The position numbers and the translations under genes were made by a program. Below, in pieces: positions 25,244 through 33,128 of a DNA stretch of 64,000 nucleotides. Below the pieces are notes generated by a model. The model had not been told where the DNA came from. It ran no database searches and saw nothing but the letters and a program-made list of their open reading frames with translations. The stretch covers positions 1 through 64,000 of the forward strand of contig JAZLHE010000066.1 in NCBI GenBank assembly GCA_045616665.1. Reading direction: 5' to 3'. The stretch is from RUG11690 sp045616665 (GTDB lineage: Bacteria; Bacteroidota; Bacteroidia; Bacteroidales; WCHB1-69). The first letter of the stretch is position 1; the number at the start of each line of letters is the position of its first letter.

Positions 25244-27010
25244 TTAGGATTCCATCAACAAGACGCCGCTGACGGACCAATAGCTGAAACTTCCTGCCTG
25301 GGGGTCGCCTTGCGGGATGGCGATGCCAAGGGTGTGCATCCCGGCAGGCAGATGGCTGAGGTCGAAATAGACGGGTTGCGTGGCGGTACCCGGACACCAG
25401 CCGCTACGGGAATAGTCGCTGCTGGAAACGCCGTTCCAGAAATTGCCGCTCACCGGATTCCATTCGCGGTAGCATCCGCAATCCTGTCGCCAAGGAGTGT
25501 AGTTATACTCCGCTTTCCCATCAATGAGGATGGTGTTGGACTTGGGGTTGAATTCGTCACCGCCGCCCCAGCCGCCGTGTCCCGTGCTGATGAAACGCAA
25601 ACGTGCATTTTCGGGATTGGGGAGATAAAAATCGACAAACAGCGTGTCTGTGCCGAATAACTTGCCGTAATTCTGTCCAGCCATCTCCAATACATTGCAA
25701 GTGTTGAACAGCGATTGGCAAAGTTCAGTCTCGCCTTTTTGCGGAAGGTCGTCCCAAAAGTAATCGCCGGGATACGATTTGATGTCTAAAGTTACTTTAT
25801 GTCCGCCGCCGTCATAATTCCCAATCCAAATGCCAATGAGGACTTCGTTGCCTTGTAAATAGCCGCTGAGGTCGGTGACTTCCTCCTTGTAAAAGGTCTC
25901 GTTTTTCCATTCCAGTCCGTCGATTTTCACGCGGTCGTTGAAATGGCCTACGCCAAACGGCGTAAAGAAACGCATCAGTTCCACGGGCGGCTGGTAACTG
26001 CAAGTCGTGTTTCCTTCTGTCCATTGCGTAAGGGCGATACCCTGGTACTTTTGTCCGTCACGTCCATAAATGATAGGCAGAGAATCGGGGTGCTGGTTAA
26101 TGCCATCAAAAAATGTGGACCTGAAATAGCCTTGTGGAATCACAAAGACACTGCCGGTGCGGTCGTAAGCATCGCCGTTGGAACGCTGGTGCAGTTCGAT
26201 GAAAGTCTGATAATGTTTGGGCAGTACGGGCAACTTGACTTTTTTCAATATCAGGGTGCCGCCGGCAAAATGCAGCACGCTGTCGTATGGAATTGACGTG
26301 ATTAGATTGTCATTGATGTGGTCGTCCTTCTTTCCCCAGCAAAGCTGCTCATCGTCAAAAATTCGATGCGTGATAATCATCTTTTGCCTTTTCATTTTGG
26401 AAAATTCCTTCTCGCTGATCCTTTGGAAAGGACCAACGACGAATGGATTCTGTATTTTGTTTTTGATGTCCTTATCCACAAAAGTCTTACACAGTTCCAG
26501 TCGCTTTTGCCCGTTGCGCCAATAACTGATGAGGATGCCGTGAAATCTTCCGTAGTAGGGAATCGGCGTGATGTCATCGGGATAATCCTGAACAAAAAAT
26601 TCCAATTTGTTGCTGTTGATGCTGCAAGTGTAGCGCGTCAGTCCGTTGATGTCGGCGGTGTCGAAGGCGATGTCGTTGCGACTGAAGCCGGAAGCCACTT
26701 CATACAATATCTCGTTGGCGTCTCCTTCAAAATGGATGTGCTCGTAAGCACTATCTTGACTCAATTTCACCACCAAAAGTTGCTTTGCGTAACCCGGTAC
26801 GAATTTTCCGTCAACTTCTTCATCCATAATGATATAATCGTTGCCATTCATCAAAATATGGGTGGTGGAAGTGTCAATTACGTCTCCATATTCATAAACA
26901 TTATATTGAAAATGGTTGGCCTTAGGCGAAATTCTGACGGGATTTGTCTGTGCTGTACATAGGGAGTAACAACATAATGTCGTCAACAAAAACAGTAAGT
27001 TTTTTTTCAT
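25244..27010 (-). CDS. Secreted PNGase F-like peptide N-glycosidase
   Basis: 588 residues from MKKNLLFLLTTLCC with a signal peptide ending near CTAQ; an ATG nine bases upstream is also possible. The C-terminal 300 residues carry the PNGase F core: RTGSVFVIP, STGHGGWGGGDEFNPKSN, PWRQDCGCYREWNPVSGNFW, SGWCPGTATQPVYFDLSHL and FSYWSVSG. The N-terminal 250 residues form an extra domain, as in Bacteroidetes homologues with a bowl-like N-terminal domain. The enzyme releases intact N-glycans from asparagine of glycoproteins, implying access to eukaryotic glycoproteins. No sorting domain for type IX secretion is seen, so it may be periplasmic. Confidence 0.85.
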   Translation of the reverse strand: MKKNLLFLLTTLCCYSLCTAQTNPVRISPKANHFQYNVYEYGDVIDTSTTHILMNGNDYIIMDEEVDGKFVPGYAKQLLVVKLSQDSAYEHIHFEGDANEILYEVASGFSRNDIAFDTADINGLTRYTCSINSNKLEFFVQDYPDDITPIPYYGRFHGILISYWRNGQKRLELCKTFVDKDIKNKIQNPFVVGPFQRISEKEFSKMKRQKMIITHRIFDDEQLCWGKKDDHINDNLITSIPYDSVLHFAGGTLILKKVKLPVLPKHYQTFIELHQRSNGDAYDRTGSVFVIPQGYFRSTFFDGINQHPDSLPIIYGRDGQKYQGIALTQWTEGNTTCSYQPPVELMRFFTPFGVGHFNDRVKIDGLEWKNETFYKEEVTDLSGYLQGNEVLIGIWIGNYDGGGHKVTLDIKSYPGDYFWDDLPQKGETELCQSLFNTCNVLEMAGQNYGKLFGTDTLFVDFYLPNPENARLRFISTGHGGWGGGDEFNPKSNTILIDGKAEYNYTPWRQDCGCYREWNPVSGNFWNGVSSSDYSRSGWCPGTATQPVYFDLSHLPAGMHTLGIAIPQGDPQAGSFSYWSVSGVLLMES

Positions 27011-27048
27011 CTTTATCATAAGGTTTTTATTGTCGAAATAATACAAGG

Positions 27049-27056
27049 CAAATCTA
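27049..27056 (-). promoter_or_regulatory. -7 element for the PNGase gene
   Basis: Reads TAGATTTG on the minus strand, about 38 bases before the start codon. Confidence 0.5.
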
Positions 27057-27077
27057 CGCAAAATTGTTCATTTTGTT

Positions 27078-28187
27078 TTATTTTACCACAAAAATAGCAT
27101 CTGCCAGACTGCTATATTCTTTCCCCTTGAAACTAAAATTTATCCTCTTCAGCGATTCATTGGTAAATGTTTTCAAATAAGATTTGACAGCAGGCTCAAT
27201 TTGTTCAAAGGCACGCTTCATTTTCCAAGATTGTGACAAGTCTGAAGAATCTACTAAAACCAAGAATAAACGATTTTCTGCGCCAAAACGCATTTCACCT
27301 TGATTTTCATACAACCAAGTCATCAAGTCGTTTTTATTATTTTGTGCATCTGCGATAATGGCTTTTCGTTTATCTCTCAATTCAAGCAATATATCATCGT
27401 GTCCCGATGCACCTATTTTCTCTGAAATTATAGCTGCTGATTCTGAACGATTTAGCACTATTCCTATATCTTTCGCTTTCTGTTTCAGCCATGATAATTC
27501 GCTTTTTCCGTTTAATTTTGCTTTCAATTTGTCATTCATATATTGATTAGGGAAAAAAGTGACTTTTAAATCAATAGGAATGTCGTCGATAAAGAAATCA
27601 ACGCTTTTTATCTCGCCGACAGCAGAAACGACTTTTTGGTGATGTTTGAATATTGATTCTATTAGATATGAAGTCCAATTGTTGTACCAACTTGTACGAA
27701 CATAATTCCAAGCATTGGCTTGTATTTCAGTTTGTTTACTTTGTAAATCTTCATATTTGCTGATAACTTTTACAAATCTACTTACAAGATGTTTGTCGAG
27801 AGAGTTGTTTTGGTCGCCACCCCATTCGTATGTATCAATATGATATAAATCAGATTTGAGAGCATTCTCATCTATACCCATTTCTCGATACCACTCGTTG
27901 TTTATATCACGCAAATAGGCGTCAAGCAGGTTCAATGCCTTATCAATATCATTTTCCAACATTGAGAACAATTCTTTGTTTTGGTCCGTAATCTTTGTTG
28001 CATTCAACTGAATATTGTTTTGCTCAAGGAATTTTGACATGGGTAATTTTTTTGATATGGCTCTTACTTTTAGCCACAACAAAGCATTTTTGTCATTGTT
28101 AAACGCCAAAAGATTCTGATTGCGAAACTCTTTATCCCATTTTTCAAAATTGATATTATTCATAGAGTTTGATTTTATCTTGTACAT
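27078..28187 (-). CDS. Type II restriction endonuclease (PD-(D/E)xK type)
   Basis: 369 residues from MYKIKSNSMNN; an internal start at 28163 (MNNINFEKW) is equally possible. The centre reads SAVGEIKSVDFFIDDIPIDLKVTFFP, which fits the D-x(n)-D-x-K core of PD-(D/E)xK nucleases. The 28187 start overlaps the 3' end of the methyltransferase gene by 13 bases, so restriction enzyme synthesis may be coupled to methylase translation. No name or recognition site can be read from the sequence. The gene is clearly more AT-rich than its neighbours, as expected for a mobile restriction-modification unit. Confidence 0.75.
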   Translation of the reverse strand: MYKIKSNSMNNINFEKWDKEFRNQNLLAFNNDKNALLWLKVRAISKKLPMSKFLEQNNIQLNATKITDQNKELFSMLENDIDKALNLLDAYLRDINNEWYREMGIDENALKSDLYHIDTYEWGGDQNNSLDKHLVSRFVKVISKYEDLQSKQTEIQANAWNYVRTSWYNNWTSYLIESIFKHHQKVVSAVGEIKSVDFFIDDIPIDLKVTFFPNQYMNDKLKAKLNGKSELSWLKQKAKDIGIVLNRSESAAIISEKIGASGHDDILLELRDKRKAIIADAQNNKNDLMTWLYENQGEMRFGAENRLFLVLVDSSDLSQSWKMKRAFEQIEPAVKSYLKTFTNESLKRINFSFKGKEYSSLADAIFVVK

Positions 28188-29239
28188 ATTAAAAGTATTT
28201 CACTACTACCTGCAACACTGCCTTTTCCACCCCTTGAATTGTTATATGTTTTGTATTCAACTTTAACGTTTCTAAAAGGTTTTATTAAGTCCACCATAGT
28301 TTCAATGGATGGATAACTACGATTGTTGTAACTCACTATCCAATTGGGAATAAAGTCAGACAATTCAAATAGTTTAAGGAAAGAAGAAATAATGTTTCCC
28401 TTTTTATCAAAACCACTATAACGTTGTGGCTCATATCTTTTTATTCCATTTATAAACTGTTTGTCTCGCCAATATTCCGTATAGGTTTCCAATAAATGAT
28501 AAAACCCTTGATAATCAGCATGGCTATTGCAATATGGCGGATCGAAATACACTAAATCTATGTTGCTTAATTGAGGTAATAAATCAAGAATATTTTCATT
28601 GTAGCTTTGATTGTTTTGTCCATTGTCAAAAACGGCGTTATTATATTGTGGTAATATTTCCAAAAACAACTCTTTGATAGGACGAACCAAACTTCTATTG
28701 CGTTTTACTCTTTCCGGATTATTGGCGTAAACCAGAGCTTGAGTATGACCGAAATGCCCCATGGTAATTTTTCTGGTTAAACTGCGATTCATTGCAGCAA
28801 AAGCCAATGCTTGTTTATATTTGTTTTTCAAACGTGGAATATTCGCACGGAAATTATCAATAAACTTTGAATCTTCTTTTTGAAAGAAAATCCCCGTAAA
28901 AACATCATCCATCAATGTATAGTCAGACTTGTTTGGCGATTTTTCAAAAAGTATTTCAATGTCTGAAGAGTCTAATTGTTCGATTGAATTTTCAATGAGA
29001 GCAGTTCCTATTTGATTGTTGAAGTTCAAAAAATCATTTGTAATAGTTTTATATCCGAGTTGTTTGAAATAAAAACTTATAGACTGAGAACCCGCAAATG
29101 CATCTAAAGCGGTACTTACGTTATCTGGCAGAAACTGAGCAATCCAAGGTATAAAATTTATTTTTGCTCCCAAATATTGAGGTTCAGGGAACTTATAGTT
29201 GAAATATTTATATTCTTCAAAAAGTACGTTGTTTAGCAT
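28175..29239 (-). CDS. Adenine-specific DNA methyltransferase, D12 class
   Basis: 354 residues. The N-terminal region YLGAKINFIPWIAQFLP leads to the SAM motif DAFAGSQSISFYFKQLG (FxGxG type). The catalytic motif DLVYFDPPYCNSHADY has DPPY for N6-adenine methylation. The order of motifs, SAM site first and DPPY later, fits the D12/alpha group. With the overlapping endonuclease it forms a type II restriction-modification pair whose methylase protects the host DNA. Minus-strand -7 element TACCTTTG at 29265-29272. Confidence 0.85.
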   Translation of the reverse strand: MLNNVLFEEYKYFNYKFPEPQYLGAKINFIPWIAQFLPDNVSTALDAFAGSQSISFYFKQLGYKTITNDFLNFNNQIGTALIENSIEQLDSSDIEILFEKSPNKSDYTLMDDVFTGIFFQKEDSKFIDNFRANIPRLKNKYKQALAFAAMNRSLTRKITMGHFGHTQALVYANNPERVKRNRSLVRPIKELFLEILPQYNNAVFDNGQNNQSYNENILDLLPQLSNIDLVYFDPPYCNSHADYQGFYHLLETYTEYWRDKQFINGIKRYEPQRYSGFDKKGNIISSFLKLFELSDFIPNWIVSYNNRSYPSIETMVDLIKPFRNVKVEYKTYNNSRGGKGSVAGSSEILLICTR

Positions 29240-29444
29240 TTCAATTATTGCTTAGTTCAACTTGCAAAGGTACTAAAATTCTCTTTATACTCCACGAGGA
29301 TATTATGTAAGTTTTTCATTATTAACCCACAAAAATTTAATTTTTTACTCTCACTCCACCCCCGATGGAATTTTGTGTGAATACTAATGCTTGTTGATCT
29401 AAATATCAATATAAAAATCCAGACTTATGCTGTCAGCAATTAAT
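29240..29444. other. Intergenic region (205 bases)
   Basis: Holds the promoter of the restriction-modification pair (29265-29272, minus strand). The rest is AT-rich with no ORF or strong hairpin visible. The split methyltransferase gene ends at its right edge. Confidence 0.4.
29265..29272 (-). promoter_or_regulatory. -7 element of the restriction-modification operon
   Basis: Reads TACCTTTG on the minus strand, 26 bases before the methyltransferase start. Confidence 0.45.
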
Positions 29445-30319
29445 CTACCTGATTCTGTTGTCTTGGCTAATTTGTAGCCAAAATGAACCTCCGTGTTTTT
29501 CCACACTCGTTAGATTTGGATGTTCCCACATCGGAGCAATGATTTTTGACAGTTCGTTATCCCGGCTTATAAAATAATTCGGGAGAATAGTTTTGTACCT
29601 TTCTGGATTTGCCATTAGAAAGGCAGCGAGCGTATATTGTTCATTGTAAAATCTGTCACACATAAATTGCGGATAATCGTAGGGAAGATAAATGTCGTGA
29701 AAGTGGACAATAACTCCTTTTTTTAAGAAAGGAAGTAACTCTAAAAAGCAAATCATCGCGTCAGAATTGGGAAATACCCGATGAGAATTGTCTATGAATA
29801 AAATGTCATTTTCATCAAGAGATTCTATGATGAAATTATTTTCTGATAAATTCTCGAAAGGTTTTCTGATTACTTTATTGGCGATGTGGTTAATATTTGC
29901 CCTTGGGAAGGGATCTATTGAAATTATTTCTGTATTTAAGCCGTTTTCTTGAATGGATTTTTTGGCCACCTTGGTTGAATTTCCAGATCCGATTTCAATG
30001 TACCGTGATGGCTTATATCGGGCTATCATTCCATAAATGCCTATAACGTCCAGTCCTGGTAAATATCCATTGTTCCAAGCGGGATTGTTTTCGTCAGTTT
30101 CCACTCGCGCATTTTTAATTTCTTGAATTCTATCTGTGTATTTTAAAAAAACTCTAAATTGCTTTTATACAACGACTTATCTTTGCTTATTATGTCAGAT
30201 AGAAGAGAATATGCTTGATTTCCATATCCAAATCTTGGCTTAGGGGTTACTTTGTATTCTAAATGAATGCTTTGAAATTTTGGCGACAAGAATCTGTAAA
30301 CTGACTTGATTTTATTCAT
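29445..30319 (-). pseudogene. SAM methyltransferase split by a frameshift in a T7 tract
   Basis: The 3' frame (up to about 30133) encodes a class I methyltransferase with SAM motif RYIEIGSGNSTK, acidic SIDPFPRA, DILFIDNSHR and FHDIYLPYDYP, close to the Methyltransf_24 group. The 5' frame (from MNKIKSVYRF at 30319) stops at 30146 right after KSNLEFF. At that point the minus strand has seven T residues. Adding one T would read through as EFFLKYTDRIQEIKNARVET and join both frames into a protein of about 290 residues. The join gives plausible sequence, so one gene was present. Whether it is dead, phase-variable or a sequencing error cannot be told here. Promoter TATTTTTG on the minus strand at 30353-30360. 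Confidence 0.7.
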
Positions 30320-30352
30320 TGCAATTATAATTTTTCGTTGTTGATTAAGTCG

Positions 30353-30360
30353 CAAAAATA
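30353..30360 (-). promoter_or_regulatory. -7 element of the split methyltransferase gene
   Basis: Reads TATTTTTG followed by CG on the minus strand, 34 bases before MNKIK. Confidence 0.5.
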
Positions 30361-30429
30361 CAAATTTTAACGGAACTATCCTGTTTCATCTTGTATAAGA
30401 TTATTTTTTACTCGAGAATGTTTTTCTTT

Positions 30430-30725
30430 ACCGTTTCTTTCTTTGCCACCCAAAGAAAGTAACCCAAGAAAGGTTTTCCCGCTAATGAAGAGACGCGGCG
30501 CTCCACGACAATTTCCCTCCTTTGTTGTGTATCTCAACGGATTGAAATATTAAACACAGTCTGTGTTACACAACAAAAAGGAGGGGTGGCCGTAGGCCGG
30601 GGTGGTGAAATCGGACAGTTGTCGGCTAAACGCTGAAACTCGCTGGCCTCGCAGGTCTGGGTGGTTGCTGCCGGCTTGATCTTTTGACTACCTTTCTATC
30701 AAGAAAAAAGTAGCCAAAAGTTATT
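30430..30725. repeat. Non-coding repeat-like element with long hairpin
   Basis: No credible ORF. The stretch contains CCCTCCTTT-GTTGTGTA (30515-30531) and its inverted partner TACACAAC-AAAAAGGAGGG (30567-30585). Between them lies the small hairpin ACACAG/CTGTGT. Near the left end is CTTTGCCACCCAAAGAAAGT, and near the right end TATCAAGAAAAAAGTAGCC; these ends are roughly inverted with respect to each other. G/C-richer parts (GGCCGTAGGCCGGGGTGG) differ from the flanks. This looks like a non-autonomous (MITE-like) or dispersed Bacteroidales repeat. I recall similar ends from other genomes but could not check. Confidence 0.45.
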
Positions 30726-30777
30726 AATAAAAATGAAGATTTTGCAAGTCAAAAGGAAACAATTCCGAAAATTTTTG

Positions 30778-30785
30778 TATTTTTG
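30778..30785 (+). promoter_or_regulatory. -7 element of the RND efflux operon
   Basis: TATTTTTG followed by CA, 27 bases before the TetR start codon. Confidence 0.55.
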
Positions 30786-30812
30786 CACTCTGAAACGAAA
30801 TGTGTGCAAAAT

Positions 30813-31481
30813 ATGAATAACGACCAAATGACGGAATCGGTGCTGGCGGTGGCTGAAAAGCTGTTCGGCCACTATGGCATTGAAAAAACGTCGATGGACG
30901 ATATCGCAAAGGCTGCCCATAAGTCAAAACGTTCGTTATATAATTATTTCACGGGAAAGGAAGATATTTTCCGAAAAGTCTTGATTCGTGAGATTGATGA
31001 TATTAGGGCCAAGGCCAATGAGATTTTGGACAAGAACATCAGGAAGCGTCCCTGTTCACTCTTGAAGGCCTATCTGCTACTGCGTCCGGAACTGATACGT
31101 GGGGCATTGGCTTTTTGTCAGGTGCTGAAAACCAAATTTCAGGACGATATGGCTTATCAGTTGCTCAATGTCAACGAAATCGTTCAAGAATTTAATCATT
31201 GGGAACATTCGCTGTTCCAGCGTATCTGCGAAGTTCACGCGCGAAATGAGTTCAACGAATGTGAGTCGGCCAATTTCGCGTTGGCGTATGCCGATATGAT
31301 GCAGATGGCGCTGCAGGGTATGAATTATGCCTTCTTCGTGGAGGACAAATATGAGCAATATAAGGTTTCTTATACGCATTTGGTGAATGTCATTATTGAT
31401 AGCGTGGAAAACAAACTTGATTCTAAAAAAGAAAAAATCGGCGTGATGTTATTAAAAATCAATAGAAAATCTAAAAAGTAA
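30813..31481 (+). CDS. TetR/AcrR family regulator
   Basis: 222 residues from MNNDQMTESVLAVAEKLFG. The N-terminal helix-turn-helix reads GIEKTSMDDIAKAAHKSKRSLYNYF, typical of TetR proteins (SMDDIAKAAHxSKxxLYxYF). The C-terminal 150 residues are the helical ligand-binding part and show no family-specific motif. It is the first gene of a run that continues with a lipoprotein, an RND adaptor, an RND pump and an outer-membrane channel. It probably represses this operon, including itself, and responds to a pump substrate. The start is chosen over a longer reading because the -7 element leaves only a short leader. Confidence 0.87.
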   Translation: MNNDQMTESVLAVAEKLFGHYGIEKTSMDDIAKAAHKSKRSLYNYFTGKEDIFRKVLIREIDDIRAKANEILDKNIRKRPCSLLKAYLLLRPELIRGALAFCQVLKTKFQDDMAYQLLNVNEIVQEFNHWEHSLFQRICEVHARNEFNECESANFALAYADMMQMALQGMNYAFFVEDKYEQYKVSYTHLVNVIIDSVENKLDSKKEKIGVMLLKINRKSKK

Positions 31482-31485
31482 AAAT

Positions 31486-31986
31486 ATGAAAAGAAACATT
31501 TTGTGTTTATTGCTAATGGTGGCAATGGTTTGCGTGTCGTGCAACAAGGAAGTGAAAAAGGCTTCTGGGGATTACAGCTTTAAAATGTCCGGGAAAGTGG
31601 ATTTTACCGATGCGGAAGGCAATACGGCTTTTATTTTCTACTCGGAACGTGGTCAAATGAACATTTTGGCCGACAAAAAAGGCCATAAAGGCGATATTAT
31701 CGTGACTTTCAATACGATGAATGGAAGCAATTATTCCTGTACCGGAAAAATCGAGGGGGATTCCATTTTCTTTGATACCCACGAATATTTTACCAAGTTC
31801 AGTACGGCCGATACGGCATTAAATTCCTTGCAGATTGGTAAACTGTATAGAATAACCGCATCGGGAAAGGGTATTATCAATGACAATATGATTATTGCCG
31901 AAGAAAGTTGGACTGGTGTTAGGGAAGATGGCGAGGGAACTTCTATGAAAGCGGAAAAAATATCCGTGTTGGCTGAAAAGAATTAA
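31486..31986 (+). CDS. Small lipoprotein of unknown function
   Basis: 166 residues with a lipoprotein signal peptide ending in VCVSC, so it is predicted to be membrane-anchored. The mature part is mostly short beta-type segments (KMSGKVDFTDAEGN, YSCTGKIEGDSIFF), suggesting a small barrel. No known domain is recognised. It lies four bases after the TetR stop and 14 bases before the adaptor gene, so it belongs to the efflux operon and may be an accessory envelope protein. Confidence 0.65.
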   Translation: MKRNILCLLLMVAMVCVSCNKEVKKASGDYSFKMSGKVDFTDAEGNTAFIFYSERGQMNILADKKGHKGDIIVTFNTMNGSNYSCTGKIEGDSIFFDTHEYFTKFSTADTALNSLQIGKLYRITASGKGIINDNMIIAEESWTGVREDGEGTSMKAEKISVLAEKN

Positions 31987-32000
31987 AAAAAGATACAAAG

Positions 32001-33062
32001 ATGAAGGATATATACTTTTTTTATATCAAAAATAGAAAAAAAACAGTGGTTTTGGGTTTGTTGATGCTTCCTATGGCCATTTTGATGTTTTCTTCTTGCA
32101 AACGGGAAGGCAAGGCGGATAAAGTTGCCCCCGTCAAGGTGAAAATCGTAACGATTGACACCATCCGTAGCGGAATGGTGCGTACCTACGTGGGCGAAAT
32201 CGAGGAAAGCGTGTCATTGGCGTTATCTTTTGCCACGGGCGGAAAAGTAGAAAAGGTGATGGTTCACGAAGGTGATTATGTACGAGAAGGTCAGTTGTTG
32301 GTGACCGTAAATAAGACCAATGCGCAAAGTGCCTATAATTCGGCAAAGGCACAGTTGGAGCAGGCCGAAGACGCCTATCGTCGCTTGAAACAGGTGTATG
32401 AAAAGGGCAGTCTGGCGGAAGTGAAATGGGTGGAAATGTTAACCAATTTGGAAAAGGCGCGCTCTTTGGAACAAATCGCCCAAAAACAGCTGAATGATTG
32501 TGAACTATATGCTCCTTGCGCGGGAGTTGTAGGGACTTGCAATGCCAAAGTGGGTGGTGCACTGTTGCCTGGCGAACCTGCCGTAACGCTTTTGGGCGTC
32601 AACCAGGTGTCGGTGGTGTTTGCCGTTCCGGAAAACGAAGTGTCGGCAGTTCCTATCGGCCGCGAAACAGAAATCGTGGTGCCGGCGTTAAATGATTTGG
32701 TGTTGAAAGGGAAGGTGTCGGAAAAGAGTATCGCGTCAAATCCGGTGGCGCATAGCTACCAGGTGAAGATTGATTTGCCCAATGCCAATCGAAAACTGCT
32801 GCCCGGAATGGTCTGCAAAGTATATTTTTCACAGTCTAATGAGGCCGGTTTCGTCATTCCTGCCAATTGCGTCCAAACCCGACCGGAAGGCCTGAGTATA
32901 TGGTTGGTGAAAAATGGAAAGCCCGAACGCCGCATTATCGAGGCCGCGGAATACGTGGTGAACGGTGTTCTGGTAACCAAAGGGCTTTATCAGGACGATA
33001 CGTTGATTGTGGCCGGTCAGCAAAAGTTGTTCACGGGGGCCGAAATCGTCATTGCCGAATAA
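32001..33062 (+). CDS. RND efflux adaptor (membrane fusion protein)
   Basis: 353 residues with a lipoprotein-like N-terminus (MLPMAILMFSSC). The lipoyl-type half motif GGKVEKVMVHEGDYVREGQLL is followed by a helical hairpin of about 60 residues (AQSAYNSAKAQLEQAEDAY onward). The second lipoyl half has CELYAPCAGVVG and a beta-barrel/membrane-proximal part follows. This is the AcrA/HlyD layout with a short hairpin. It joins the inner-membrane pump to the outer-membrane channel across the periplasm. The pump gene follows after 66 bases that contain a small hairpin. Confidence 0.88.
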   Translation: MKDIYFFYIKNRKKTVVLGLLMLPMAILMFSSCKREGKADKVAPVKVKIVTIDTIRSGMVRTYVGEIEESVSLALSFATGGKVEKVMVHEGDYVREGQLLVTVNKTNAQSAYNSAKAQLEQAEDAYRRLKQVYEKGSLAEVKWVEMLTNLEKARSLEQIAQKQLNDCELYAPCAGVVGTCNAKVGGALLPGEPAVTLLGVNQVSVVFAVPENEVSAVPIGRETEIVVPALNDLVLKGKVSEKSIASNPVAHSYQVKIDLPNANRKLLPGMVCKVYFSQSNEAGFVIPANCVQTRPEGLSIWLVKNGKPERRIIEAAEYVVNGVLVTKGLYQDDTLIVAGQQKLFTGAEIVIAE

Positions 33063-33070
33063 ATATAAAA

Positions 33071-33093
33071 GGCAACAGAAATTGTTGCCGTGT
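33071..33093 (+). other. Intercistronic hairpin
   Basis: GGCAACA (33071-33077) pairs with TGTTGCC (33083-33089) around GAAAT, followed by GTGTTTT. It is too weak in its U run for a certain terminator. It may attenuate transcription or mark an RNA processing point between the adaptor and the pump. Confidence 0.35.
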
Positions 33094-33128
33094 TTTCAAT
33101 AAATTTGAACAGATAAAAACTTTATCCA

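Noticed and set aside
24414..25397. 327-codon version of the LpxH-type gene
   Set aside because: The extra N-terminal 68 residues are arginine- and proline-rich without family match, and include the opposite of the -7 element at 25211; MATIFQ at 25193 fits the family start.
26318..26962. 214-codon plus-strand ORF opposite the PNGase gene
   Set aside because: The PNGase reading is strongly supported on the other strand; this one shows no domain.
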